Origin: Clostridiales bacterium UBA2432
GTDB lineage: Bacteria > Bacillota > Clostridia > Lachnospirales > Vallitaleaceae
Reading direction: 5' to 3'
Assembly: GCA_002342805.1 (NCBI GenBank)
Contig: DDQW01000074.1
Coordinates: 727 to 64,726 of the forward strand
DNA: 64,000 bases
Below are positions 53,996 to 61,897 of this stretch, piece after piece (position 1 is the stretch's first letter; each line of letters opens with the position of its first letter). The position numbers and the translations under genes were made by a program. The notes below the pieces were generated by a model. The model ran no database searches. It was not told the DNA's origin and worked only from the letters and a program-made list of their open reading frames with translations.

Positions 53996-55222
53996 ATGAA
54001 GCTAACGAAAACTGAAAAAAGTTGGATTATGTATGACTGTGGTAACTCAGCGTATTCCTTAGCAATTACAACGGCCTTGTTTCCGGTATATTTTGGTATG
54101 ATGAAGCGTGGTAGTAGTATGGATTTAGGATATTTTAATACATTAGCAAGTATAATTGTGGCAATTTTAAGTCCGATTCTCGGAACGATTGCAGACTATA
54201 AGGACGTCAAGAAAAGATTCTTCACCTTTTTCGCTTTACTAGGAATTTGTGTTACGGGCTTAATGGCAGTCATACCTGACGGGCAATGGTTTGTTCTTGC
54301 AATTGCTTATGTGCTTACGTCGATAGGGTTTGCAGGTGCCAATGTTTTTTATGATTCTTTTTTAGTCGATGTGACAAACGATGAACGGATGGATCGGATT
54401 TCATCTCAGGGATTTGCCTATGGCTATATAGCAAGCGTTATTCCCTTTGTTTTAACCTTACTTGCTGTGTTTGTTCTTGGCATGGATAAGCAAATTGGCT
54501 ACCAACTTGGTTTTATCATCACAGCACTTTGGTGGGGACTATTTACATTACCACTGATTAAAAATGTATCTCAAGTACATTTTATTGAACCTGAAAAAAA
54601 TCCGGTTCAAAAAAGTTTTAAACGTTTGTTTTTAACCTTTAAAAATATTCAACATTATAAAGTGGTCGTAAGCTTTTTGATTGCGTATTTTCTATATATT
54701 GATGGCGTCGATACCATCATAAAAATGGCAGTTCCTTATGCACAATCAACCTTAGGCTTAAGCTCGTCGGATACTTTTATGCTCTTAGGTATTTTGCTTA
54801 TTATCAACATCATTGCTTTCCCTTTTGCTTTATTATATGGAATATTAGCAAAACGCTTTACGGCAAAGAAGATGATTGTCGTTGCGATACTGACGTATAT
54901 AGGAACAACAATTTTTGCATATTTAATGACAGAACTTTGGCATGTGTTTATTCTTGGTGGACTTATTGGTTCGGCTCAAGGCGGAATTCAAGCACTCAGT
55001 CGTTCCTATTATGCAAAAATTATTCCAAAGAATAAATCCAATGAATTCTTTGGCTTTTACAATATCTTCGGAAAATTTGCGGCTATTGTCGGGCCCTTTA
55101 TAATGGCTTTTACGACGACGATAACAGGAAATGCAAGATATTCCATTCTTTCAATTGTCCCATTATTTGTTATTGGGCTTGCGGTGTTCTTGCGATTGCC
55201 TTCAGAACCGGAGAAATTATAA
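53996..55222 (+). CDS. MFS transporter, UMF1/Atg22-like family
   Basis: A 408-residue major-facilitator protein with about twelve membrane helices. The N-terminal SWIMYDCGNSAYSLAI is the hallmark of the UMF1 (Atg22-like) group. FYDSFLVDVTNDERMDRIS and GGIQALSRSYYAKIIPKNK are further family segments. Tandem ATG codons at 53993 and 53996; the second has better spacing from GAGAGG. Eukaryotic relatives export amino acids from the vacuole; the bacterial substrate is unknown. Confidence 0.9.
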   Translation: MKLTKTEKSWIMYDCGNSAYSLAITTALFPVYFGMMKRGSSMDLGYFNTLASIIVAILSPILGTIADYKDVKKRFFTFFALLGICVTGLMAVIPDGQWFVLAIAYVLTSIGFAGANVFYDSFLVDVTNDERMDRISSQGFAYGYIASVIPFVLTLLAVFVLGMDKQIGYQLGFIITALWWGLFTLPLIKNVSQVHFIEPEKNPVQKSFKRLFLTFKNIQHYKVVVSFLIAYFLYIDGVDTIIKMAVPYAQSTLGLSSSDTFMLLGILLIINIIAFPFALLYGILAKRFTAKKMIVVAILTYIGTTIFAYLMTELWHVFILGGLIGSAQGGIQALSRSYYAKIIPKNKSNEFFGFYNIFGKFAAIVGPFIMAFTTTITGNARYSILSIVPLFVIGLAVFLRLPSEPEKL

Positions 55223-55269
55223 AAGGATAGATAATCTAGTAGGAATTATATAGAAATTTAAAAAATCCA

Positions 55270-55278
55270 TGATATAAT
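55270..55278 (+). promoter_or_regulatory. extended -10 promoter for the UPF0251 gene
   Basis: TGA directly before TATAAT (55273-55278) gives an extended -10; the -35 region is poor. It lies 23 bp before the start codon of the UPF0251 gene. Confidence 0.5.
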
Positions 55279-55300
55279 ACCTTAAGAAGGAGTGATTAAA

Positions 55301-55744
55301 ATGCCAAGACCGATTAAATGTCGTAAAATTAGTTATGTTCCGCAAAGCAAGTTTTTTAAACCGGAAGAAGTAGATATCGTGGATGAATATAATTTGAAAT
55401 TGGAAGAACTTGAAGCCATGCGACTTAAAGATATTGAAAAAATGTCTCAGGAAGAAGCGGCTGCCATGATGCAAATATCACGCCAAACATTTCAAAATAT
55501 CATAGATAGTGCCAGAAATAAGGTTGTATCAGCCCTTGTAGAAGGAAAAGCCATTCGTATTGGTGGCGGTAACTACAAAATAATGGAATGTAAAATTGAG
55601 TGTCATCATTGTGGCAAAGAATATATGTTAGAAAACATCAAGGATCGACATTCTTGTCCTGTATGTCATTCCCAAGATGTCTATTGTCATTCCAAGCAAA
55701 AAAGATGTCACGCTGAATGTAGGGTAAAACGAGCAAATATATAA
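55301..55744 (+). CDS. UPF0251 (DUF134) DNA-binding protein with zinc ribbon
   Basis: A 147-residue protein. It starts MPRPIKCRKISYVP, typical of UPF0251, and carries a sigma-factor-like helix-turn-helix (MSQEEAAAMMQISRQTFQNI). The C-terminal part has many Cys/His: CHHCGKEY, CPVCHSQDVYCHS and CHAEC, forming a probable zinc ribbon. The ATG at 55301 follows AAGGAG; GTG 55292 is too early. Probably a transcription regulator; its target is not known. A terminator separates it from iscR. Confidence 0.88.
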   Translation: MPRPIKCRKISYVPQSKFFKPEEVDIVDEYNLKLEELEAMRLKDIEKMSQEEAAAMMQISRQTFQNIIDSARNKVVSALVEGKAIRIGGGNYKIMECKIECHHCGKEYMLENIKDRHSCPVCHSQDVYCHSKQKRCHAECRVKRANI

Positions 55745-55753
55745 AGCACTGGT

Positions 55754-55783
55754 AAAGAGTAGTTTTATGCTACTTTTTTTTTT
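55754..55783 (+). terminator. intrinsic terminator after the UPF0251 gene
   Basis: AAAGAGTAG (55754-55762) pairs with CTACTTTTT (55770-55778) with one wobble pair and a 7-nt loop, followed by a T-run to 55783. Confidence 0.85.
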
Positions 55784-55804
55784 GTTTTTTTCGTGGGAAG
55801 ATTC

Positions 55805-55833
55805 TTGACAGATTGTTAAAAAGGTGATAATCT
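55805..55833 (+). promoter_or_regulatory. promoter for the iscR-iscS-iscU-mnmA operon
   Basis: TTGACA (55805-55810), 17-nt spacer, TAATCT (55828-55833) with TGA before it (extended -10). A strong SigA promoter. Confidence 0.8.
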
Positions 55834-55845
55834 ATCCTTAGCTTA

Positions 55846-55869
55846 AATCCTAGTCATTTAGTAGGGATT
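55846..55869 (+). promoter_or_regulatory. candidate IscR operator
   Basis: AATCCTAGTC and TTAGTAGGGATT form an imperfect dyad between the -10 box and the iscR ribosome site (AAGGAGG). Rrf2/IscR regulators usually control their own operon through such a site; CCTA and TAGGG half-sites fit that type. Assignment is inference from position and dyad shape. Confidence 0.45.
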
Positions 55870-55882
55870 AAGGAGGTGTGTT

Positions 55883-56326
55883 ATGAGATTGTCAACAAAA
55901 GGTCGATATGGACTTCGAGCAATGCTGGATTTAGCTTTGAATTCAACCGACGATGTTGTATCAATTAAGAGTATTTCTGAACGCCAGAGTATTTCAGAAA
56001 ATTATTTAGAACAAATTATTTCAACACTTAAAAAAGCCAAATTTGTTAAAAGTACACGTGGGGCTAAAGGTGGATATGCCTTAAATTTGGACCCTAAAGA
56101 TATATCCGTTGGTGATATTCTTCGCGCTTTAGAAGGTGATCTTAATCCGGTGGATTGTGTGGCTGTTAATGAAGATAAAGCGTGTGATGAATCTGAGATG
56201 TGTGTGACCAAATATGTCTGGAAAAAGATTAGTGAAAGTATTAATGATGTTGTTGATCATATTACATTAGAGGATTTAATTAAGGAACAGCATAAAATTG
56301 ACGAACTATTAAATGAAGAGGTGTAA
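55883..56326 (+). CDS. iscR: Rrf2-family regulator IscR
   Basis: A 147-residue Rrf2 regulator. The winged-helix domain starts MRLSTKGRYGLRAMLDLA and contains SISENYLEQIISTLKKA; three cysteines (DCVAVNEDKACDESEMC) match the Fe-S ligand region. It likely senses Fe-S status and represses the operon it heads. AAGGAGGTG precedes the ATG; the gap to iscS is 2 nt. Confidence 0.94.
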   Translation: MRLSTKGRYGLRAMLDLALNSTDDVVSIKSISERQSISENYLEQIISTLKKAKFVKSTRGAKGGYALNLDPKDISVGDILRALEGDLNPVDCVAVNEDKACDESEMCVTKYVWKKISESINDVVDHITLEDLIKEQHKIDELLNEEV

Positions 56327-56328
56327 AG

Positions 56329-57540
56329 ATGGAGAAAAAAATATACTTAGACCATGCAGCAACAACATCAACAAGGCCTTCTGTAGTTGATGCAATGTTA
56401 CCTTATTTTACAGAAGAATTCGGCAATCCTTCAAGTATTTATGAATTTGCTCAAAATGCTAAACAAGCCATTGATGAGAGTCGACAAATCATAGCAGATG
56501 CAATTCATGCAGAAGCGGCAGAAGTTTTTTTTGTATCAGGTGGGACAGAAGCCGATAACTGGGCGATCTCCAGTGTAGTTGAGAATTATGCAAAAAAAGG
56601 TAATCATATTATTACAACAAAGATGGAACATCATGCAGTATTACATACCTGTGAATACTTGGAGAAAAAAGGGTGTGAAGTGACTTATTTAGATGTTGAT
56701 GCAGATGGTTTGATTTCACTCGATGATTTAGAAAAAGCGATTAAAGAAAATACGGTGTTAATTACCATCATGTTTGCCAACAATGAAATAGGAACGATTC
56801 AACCCATCAAAGAAATTGGTGCGATTGCTAAGAAACATAAGGTGCTTTTTCATACTGACGCAGTTCAAGCCTTTACCCATGTTCCGATTGATGTTAGTGA
56901 TATGAACATTGACTTAATGTCGATGAGTGGTCATAAAATATATGGCCCAAAAGGTGTTGGAGCATTGTATATCCGTAAAGGTGTTCGTATGAAGGCTTTT
57001 ATTCATGGCGGAGCCCAAGAACGACGCCGACGTGGAGGAACAGAGAATGTACCAGCCATTGTTGGATTTGGAAAAGCAGTAGAAGAAGCGATGGCCTTGA
57101 TGAAATCGGAAGTTGTTCGAGAAGTTGAACTTCGTGATTATTTTATAAAAAAAGTATTAGAGACAGTACCCTATGTAAAGTTAAATGGACATCCAATAAA
57201 GCGTTTGCCGAACAATGTAAACCTTAGCTTTGAATTCATTGAAGGTGAGTCTTTACTCATTATGTTAGATATGAAAAATGTCTGTGCTTCTTCCGGATCT
57301 GCATGTACATCCGGTTCGCTAGACCCGTCACATGTCCTTTTAGCCATTGGATTACCCCATGAGATTGCCCATGGTTCATTACGAATTACACTGGGTGAAA
57401 AAACAAGTCGCGAAGAGTTAGATTACGTTGCTGATGCCTTGGTAACGATTGTAAAACGATTAAGAGATATGTCACCCGTATATGAAGATTATATGCAAAA
57501 GAAGATAGAATCTGTTATTGAAACTCAATACAAAAATTAG
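56329..57540 (+). CDS. iscS: cysteine desulfurase (IscS/NifS)
   Basis: A 403-residue PLP enzyme that takes sulfur from cysteine as a persulfide. The PLP lysine lies in MSGHKIYGPKGVG, SGGTEADNWAI binds the cofactor phosphate and the mobile Cys loop is SSGSACTSGSLDPSH. It sits directly between iscR and iscU, supplying sulfur to Fe-S cluster assembly and, through mnmA, to tRNA thiolation. Confidence 0.96.
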   Translation: MEKKIYLDHAATTSTRPSVVDAMLPYFTEEFGNPSSIYEFAQNAKQAIDESRQIIADAIHAEAAEVFFVSGGTEADNWAISSVVENYAKKGNHIITTKMEHHAVLHTCEYLEKKGCEVTYLDVDADGLISLDDLEKAIKENTVLITIMFANNEIGTIQPIKEIGAIAKKHKVLFHTDAVQAFTHVPIDVSDMNIDLMSMSGHKIYGPKGVGALYIRKGVRMKAFIHGGAQERRRRGGTENVPAIVGFGKAVEEAMALMKSEVVREVELRDYFIKKVLETVPYVKLNGHPIKRLPNNVNLSFEFIEGESLLIMLDMKNVCASSGSACTSGSLDPSHVLLAIGLPHEIAHGSLRITLGEKTSREELDYVADALVTIVKRLRDMSPVYEDYMQKKIESVIETQYKN

Positions 57541-57554
57541 AAAGGGACGATTTT

Positions 57555-58001
57555 ATGTATACAAAAAAAGTTATGGACCATTTTACAAATCCTAGAAATA
57601 TGGGAGAAATCGATCATGCAGATGGCGTTGGTACCGTTGGAAATGCAAAATGTGGCGACATTATGCGTATCTATTTAAAAGTTGAAGATGATATCATTAA
57701 AGATGTCAAATTTAAAACCTTTGGTTGTGGTGCGGCAGTGGCAACAAGTAGTATTGCAACAGAGTTAGTTATGGGAAAAACGATTGAAGAGGCTCTAAAA
57801 ATAACAAATGATGCTGTTGTAGAAGCCTTAGATGGACTTCCTAAAGCAAAAGTGCACTGTTCGCTATTAGCAGAAGAAGCTTTGCATGCAGCTATTTGGG
57901 ATTATGCACAAAAAAACAATATTCAAATCGAAGGATTAGAACCACCGGAAGACACAGAAGATTATGACCACCATGTAGAAGAGGAAGATGAATTTGAATA
58001 A
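57555..58001 (+). CDS. iscU: iron-sulfur cluster scaffold protein IscU/NifU-type
   Basis: A 148-residue scaffold. The three cluster cysteines are in GNAKCGDIMRIYL, TFGCGAAVATSS and KVHCSLLAEEAL. The C-terminus is extended and acidic. It partners IscS, encoded 14 nt upstream, and overlaps mnmA by 14 nt. Confidence 0.95.
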   Translation: MYTKKVMDHFTNPRNMGEIDHADGVGTVGNAKCGDIMRIYLKVEDDIIKDVKFKTFGCGAAVATSSIATELVMGKTIEEALKITNDAVVEALDGLPKAKVHCSLLAEEALHAAIWDYAQKNNIQIEGLEPPEDTEDYDHHVEEEDEFE

Positions 58002-59079
58002 AAAAGTTGTCGTAGGTATGTCAGGAGGCGTTGACTCATCTGTAGCAGCCTACTTATTGAAGGAACAAGGATACGAAGTTATTGGTGTGACCATGCAGAT
58101 ATGGCAAGATGATGAGCGTTCGTTAATGGAAGAAAACGGTGGTTGTTGTGGTTTATCTGCCGTTGATGATGCAAGGCGTGTCGCCAATGTTCTTGATATC
58201 CCATATTATGTAATGAATTTCAAAGAAGATTTTAAACGTGATGTTATCGATTACTTTGTCAAAGAGTATAAAGAGGGACGGACACCCAATCCATGTATTG
58301 CCTGCAATCGTTATGTGAAATGGGAATCTTTGTTGCAACGGAGTTTAGCCATAGGTGCAGACTATATTGCAACCGGTCATTATGCAAAAGTCGTTCAATT
58401 AGATAACGGTCGATATACACTTAAAATGTCCAAAACATCTCGAAAAGATCAAACTTACGCACTATATAATTTGACTCAAGATCAACTGTCTCGAACATTA
58501 ATGCCGGTAGGTGATTATACAAAAGATGAAATCCGTGAAATCGCAGAAAATATTAGTGTACGCATGGCAAATAAACCGGACAGTCAAGAAATATGTTTTG
58601 TACCGGATAATGATTATGCTAAATTTATCGAAGATTATTCAGGAGATACCTTTGAACAGGGGAATTTTGTGGATACGAGAGGGCAAATTATTGGAAGGCA
58701 CAAGGGGATTGTGCACTATACAATAGGACAGCGTAAAGGGTTGGGTTTGAACCTAGGCCGTCCCGGCTTTGTTGTGGATATTAATCCGGAGACAAAAGAA
58801 GTCATGATTGGGACAGATGCAGATGTCTTTTCAAGTGGATGTATTGCAATCGATATCAATTTAATGGCAATAGATTCTATTAATGGAGAACAGGAATTTA
58901 CGGCTAAGATTCGATATTCTCACAAGCCTGCAAAATGTAAGGTGCGACTCCGTGATGATGAAAAACTTGAATGTATATTTGAAGAAAAACAACGTGCCAT
59001 CACACCGGGTCAAGCCATCGTTTTATATGACGGAGAACTTGTTGTAGGCGGAGGCACGATTATTAAACGTATATTATAA
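57988..59079 (+). CDS. mnmA: tRNA 2-thiouridylase MnmA
   Basis: A 363-residue enzyme that adds sulfur to U34 of tRNA for Lys, Glu and Gln. The PP-loop is VGMSGGVDSSVAAYLL; the catalytic Cys residues are in PNPCIACNRYVKW and SQEICFVPD. The ATG at 57988 lies inside the end of iscU, with GAAGAGGAAG upstream. It receives sulfur from the IscS encoded in the same operon. Its stop is next to that of the convergent PHP gene. Confidence 0.97.
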   Translation: MNLNKKVVVGMSGGVDSSVAAYLLKEQGYEVIGVTMQIWQDDERSLMEENGGCCGLSAVDDARRVANVLDIPYYVMNFKEDFKRDVIDYFVKEYKEGRTPNPCIACNRYVKWESLLQRSLAIGADYIATGHYAKVVQLDNGRYTLKMSKTSRKDQTYALYNLTQDQLSRTLMPVGDYTKDEIREIAENISVRMANKPDSQEICFVPDNDYAKFIEDYSGDTFEQGNFVDTRGQIIGRHKGIVHYTIGQRKGLGLNLGRPGFVVDINPETKEVMIGTDADVFSSGCIAIDINLMAIDSINGEQEFTAKIRYSHKPAKCKVRLRDDEKLECIFEEKQRAITPGQAIVLYDGELVVGGGTIIKRIL

Positions 59080-59874
59080 ATGATGAAAGTAGGGTTTTCT
59101 CTTTACAAATGTTGTGAAGTATGAAAATCCTGCTTTTTTTAAGAGTTCTTTTGCTTGGTCAAAATGACGCGTTATATCCTTGGCAGTATGAGCGTCGGAT
59201 CCAAGGGTAATGATTTCGCCGCCGAGTTCTTTATATCTTGCCAGAATTTCATAGGAGGGATGGGGCTGTCCGAGTCCATATCGAATCCCCGATGTGTTGA
59301 TTTCTATTCCTTTTCCTTTTGCAATGATGGTCTTTAATATGGCATCCAAGAGGTCTATAAAATCCGGGTAATAGATTTTTTTGTCCTTAAAATTCCCATA
59401 ACGAATAACATAGTCTAAATGAGAGAAAACATCGAAGTCAGAATAATGCGTGACATTATTTAGCATATCTTCAAAGTAGTCAAAGTATCCTTGATATTGG
59501 GAACGCGTTTGAAAGTATGATGGGTCAAAAGGATCAGCTCCCTTTGCTAAATGATTGGAAGCAAGTATAAAGTCAAATGGATATGAGGATGCAATTTGAC
59601 TTAACTGAGGGTACAAATGGCCTTGTATACCAAGTTCAATCCCAAAGAGAATTTGAATTTGATTGGAATAAATCGCTTTATATTTCATGAGTTCTTCATA
59701 ATATCGATCGATATCTAGGGTGAAATCAATACCAATATCCGGAAAATCAAGATCATGATGCTCAGTAAAACAAAGCCTATCCACTTTTTTTGCAATGGCG
59801 CCTTCAATCATTTCTTGCATAGGGACATTGCAGTCCCCACTATAATCACTATGTAAATGGTAATCAGCTAACAT
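59074..59874 (-). CDS. PHP-family histidinol-phosphatase-like protein
   Basis: A 266-residue PHP phosphoesterase of the HisK/HisJ type. Metal ligands are visible in MLADYHLHSDYSGDC, CFTEHHDLDFP, FDVFSHLDYVIRYG and LGSDAHTAKDI. It would hydrolyse histidinol phosphate in histidine synthesis, but no other his gene is nearby, so another phosphoester is possible. The start follows AAAGGGG. Its stop overlaps mnmA on the other strand by 6 nt. Confidence 0.85.
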   Translation of the reverse strand: MLADYHLHSDYSGDCNVPMQEMIEGAIAKKVDRLCFTEHHDLDFPDIGIDFTLDIDRYYEELMKYKAIYSNQIQILFGIELGIQGHLYPQLSQIASSYPFDFILASNHLAKGADPFDPSYFQTRSQYQGYFDYFEDMLNNVTHYSDFDVFSHLDYVIRYGNFKDKKIYYPDFIDLLDAILKTIIAKGKGIEINTSGIRYGLGQPHPSYEILARYKELGGEIITLGSDAHTAKDITRHFDQAKELLKKAGFSYFTTFVKRKPYFHHL

Positions 59875-59999
59875 GTTTTTTGTGCCCCTTTCTATATTGG
59901 ATGCTTCTTATGATGAAAAACAGTTTTTTTTGGTGAATATCAACAGTTTTATGCCCCTAATTCTATCATAATTTACAGAAATTAGAAAGAAAGTATTTC

Positions 60000-60028
60000 T
60001 TGAATTCTTCTTTTATGAATGATAATAT
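60000..60028 (+). promoter_or_regulatory. promoter for the Na/phosphate cotransporter gene
   Basis: TTGAAT (60000-60005), 17-nt spacer, TAATAT (60023-60028) with TGA before it. It lies 71 bp upstream of the start codon. Confidence 0.65.
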
Positions 60029-60033
60029 AAGAA

Positions 60034-60053
60034 AGGACAACTTAACTTGTCCT
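60034..60053 (+). promoter_or_regulatory. dyad at the transcript start before the Na/phosphate cotransporter
   Basis: AGGACAA (60034-60040), 6-nt spacer, TTGTCCT (60047-60053): perfect 7-bp inverted repeat just downstream of the -10 box. It may be an operator for a repressor or a 5-prime mRNA hairpin. Confidence 0.5.
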
Positions 60054-60098
60054 AAACACGAAACTAACGTAAAAATAACAAGATAACAGGAGAATGTT

Positions 60099-61772
60099 AT
60101 GACGACAGAAATGCTTCATGATGTATTATTTCAATTATTTTCTTTTTTAGGTGGATTTGGTATGTTTCTATATGGGATGCATATTATGGCTGAAGGTCTT
60201 CAAATGTCTGCCGGTAAGAGAATGAAATCATTACTTGCCATGTTAACATCAAATCGACTGATGGCAGTTGGTTTAGGAGCGCTTGTAACAACGATTGTAC
60301 AAAGTAGTTCGGCTACCACAGTTATGATTGTCGGCTTTGTAAATGCAGGACTAATGAACTTAATTCAAGCAACAGGAGTAATCATGGGTGCCAATATCGG
60401 TACAACAGTGACTTCTTGGATTGTATCAAGTTCAGAATGGGCTGCTTTTTTAAAGCCATCAGAAATCGCACCACTTGCAGTAGCAATCGGTGTCGCCTTG
60501 ATGCTTTTTGGCAAAAATCAAACAAAGAAACAAATAGGGGAGATCATTGTTGGCTTTGGTTTACTATTCATTGGATTAGAACTAATGAGTGCCGTCATTA
60601 AGCCATATCGAGATAGTGAGATATTTAAACAAGCATTTATTCTATTAGGTGAAAATCCATTCTTCGGAGTGTTAGCCGGATTTGTAGTTACAGCGATTAT
60701 TCAAAGTAGTTCGGCTTCAGTTGGTATTTTGCAAACCTTAGCAATGAATGGCTTGGTTCCATGGGGAGCAGCGGTTTATATTATTCTCGGTCAAAATATC
60801 GGTACTTGTGTTACTGCAATGTTATCGAGTATCGGAGCTAATAGAACGGCGAAGAGAGCTGCAATTGTTCACTTGTTATTTAATCTTATCGGTACTGTCA
60901 TCTTTGTGATTGGTTCCCTGATTTTCTTTAAGTGGATTAACATGACCTTGGCTTCTCAAATAGTAACTGCGACGGATATTTCTATATTCCATACAATTTT
61001 TAACGTTTCAAATACGATTTTACTATTCCCGTTTGCTAAGCTCCTTGTTAAAGTGGCTGAGCGGGTTGTTCCGGGGACTGACATATTGGATGATTCGGAC
61101 CAGGCGATTACATTACGCCATTTAGATGAGCGTATTTTAGAGACCCCAAGTTTTGCGGTTGAGAATTCAATTAAAGAAGTCGTCCGTATGGGTCGTATTG
61201 CTAAAGATAATCTAATCTTAGCGACAGAAGCACTCATTGAAATGGATATACAAAAAATTGAAAAAGTCAAAATAATAGAAAAAGACGTCAATAAACTAGA
61301 ACAACTGATTACAGGTTATTTAATTAAAATTAATAATACGCATTTAACAGAGCGACAGCAGTTGGTTGTAACCCATCTGTTTAATTCTGTTAATGATATT
61401 GAGCGTATAGGTGATCATGCGACGAATATTGTAGAACTAGCAGAATACAATGTAGTTAATGAACTTGAGTTTTCTGAGATTGCAGTCAAAGAGCTTATTG
61501 AAATGTCGGACTATACAATAGAAACCGTTGAATATGCCTTGTTGGCTCGTGAGAATAATGATCAAAAGCTTGTAAGTAAAGTTGAAGATCGAGAAGATGA
61601 AATCGATGCTATGGAAGAATCATTACGGGAGTCACATATTCAACGCTTGTCTTCATACGAATGTCAACCCCAATCAAGCGTTGTATTCTTAGATGTTATC
61701 AGCAACTATGAACGTATATCTGACCATGCGTTGAATTTAGCTTATTATGTTAAAGATGAAGTATTGTTATAA
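60099..61772 (+). CDS. Na+/phosphate cotransporter with PhoU-like domain
   Basis: A 557-residue NptA/YjbB-type transporter. The membrane part (about 1-325) contains the paired family repeats VQSSSATTVMIVGFVNAG and IIQSSSASVGILQTL; the C-terminal part (about 355-557) is a PhoU-like helical domain with FNSVNDIERIGDHATNIVE and YERISDHALNLAYY. It probably moves phosphate with sodium, with the tail regulating flux. ACAGGAGAATGTT precedes the ATG. Confidence 0.92.
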   Translation: MTTEMLHDVLFQLFSFLGGFGMFLYGMHIMAEGLQMSAGKRMKSLLAMLTSNRLMAVGLGALVTTIVQSSSATTVMIVGFVNAGLMNLIQATGVIMGANIGTTVTSWIVSSSEWAAFLKPSEIAPLAVAIGVALMLFGKNQTKKQIGEIIVGFGLLFIGLELMSAVIKPYRDSEIFKQAFILLGENPFFGVLAGFVVTAIIQSSSASVGILQTLAMNGLVPWGAAVYIILGQNIGTCVTAMLSSIGANRTAKRAAIVHLLFNLIGTVIFVIGSLIFFKWINMTLASQIVTATDISIFHTIFNVSNTILLFPFAKLLVKVAERVVPGTDILDDSDQAITLRHLDERILETPSFAVENSIKEVVRMGRIAKDNLILATEALIEMDIQKIEKVKIIEKDVNKLEQLITGYLIKINNTHLTERQQLVVTHLFNSVNDIERIGDHATNIVELAEYNVVNELEFSEIAVKELIEMSDYTIETVEYALLARENNDQKLVSKVEDREDEIDAMEESLRESHIQRLSSYECQPQSSVVFLDVISNYERISDHALNLAYYVKDEVLL

Positions 61773-61778
61773 AATGAC

Positions 61779-61806
61779 TTGAATTTTTGCTGAGAATTGT
61801 TATAAT
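61779..61806 (+). promoter_or_regulatory. promoter upstream of cggR
   Basis: TTGAAT (61779-61784), 16-nt spacer, TATAAT (61801-61806) with TG-N before it. A terminator-like stem starts 4 nt after the -10, which is unusual (see findings). Confidence 0.55.
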
Positions 61807-61809
61807 TAT

Positions 61810-61839
61810 GAGAGAGACGATGAATCTCTCTCTTTTTTT
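61810..61839 (+). terminator. terminator after the phosphate transporter gene
   Basis: GAGAGAGA (61810-61817) and TCTCTCTC (61825-61832) form a perfect 8-bp stem with a 7-nt loop, followed by seven Ts. It is likely the end of the upstream transcript. Confidence 0.75.
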
Positions 61840-61847
61840 CTAAGTAA

Positions 61848-61883
61848 AGGGACTTAAATTGTTCGCCGGGACTATATTGTCCC
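61848..61883 (+). promoter_or_regulatory. candidate CggR operator (tandem repeat)
   Basis: AGGGAC-N6-TGTT (61848-61863) is followed by CGGGAC-N5-TGTC (61867-61881), a tandem direct repeat with 19-nt period. The B. subtilis CggR operator is two CGGGAC-N6-TGTC units with a 20-nt period. It lies 15 bp before the cggR start, so CggR should repress its own gene and pgk, relieved by fructose-1,6-bisphosphate in the relative. Confidence 0.7.
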
Positions 61884-61897
61884 ACAAGGAGATGTAT

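Noticed and set aside
59960..59968. Minus-strand TGA-TAGAAT extended -10 for the PHP gene
   Set aside because: Only a partial match without a -35 box; possible but unsupported.
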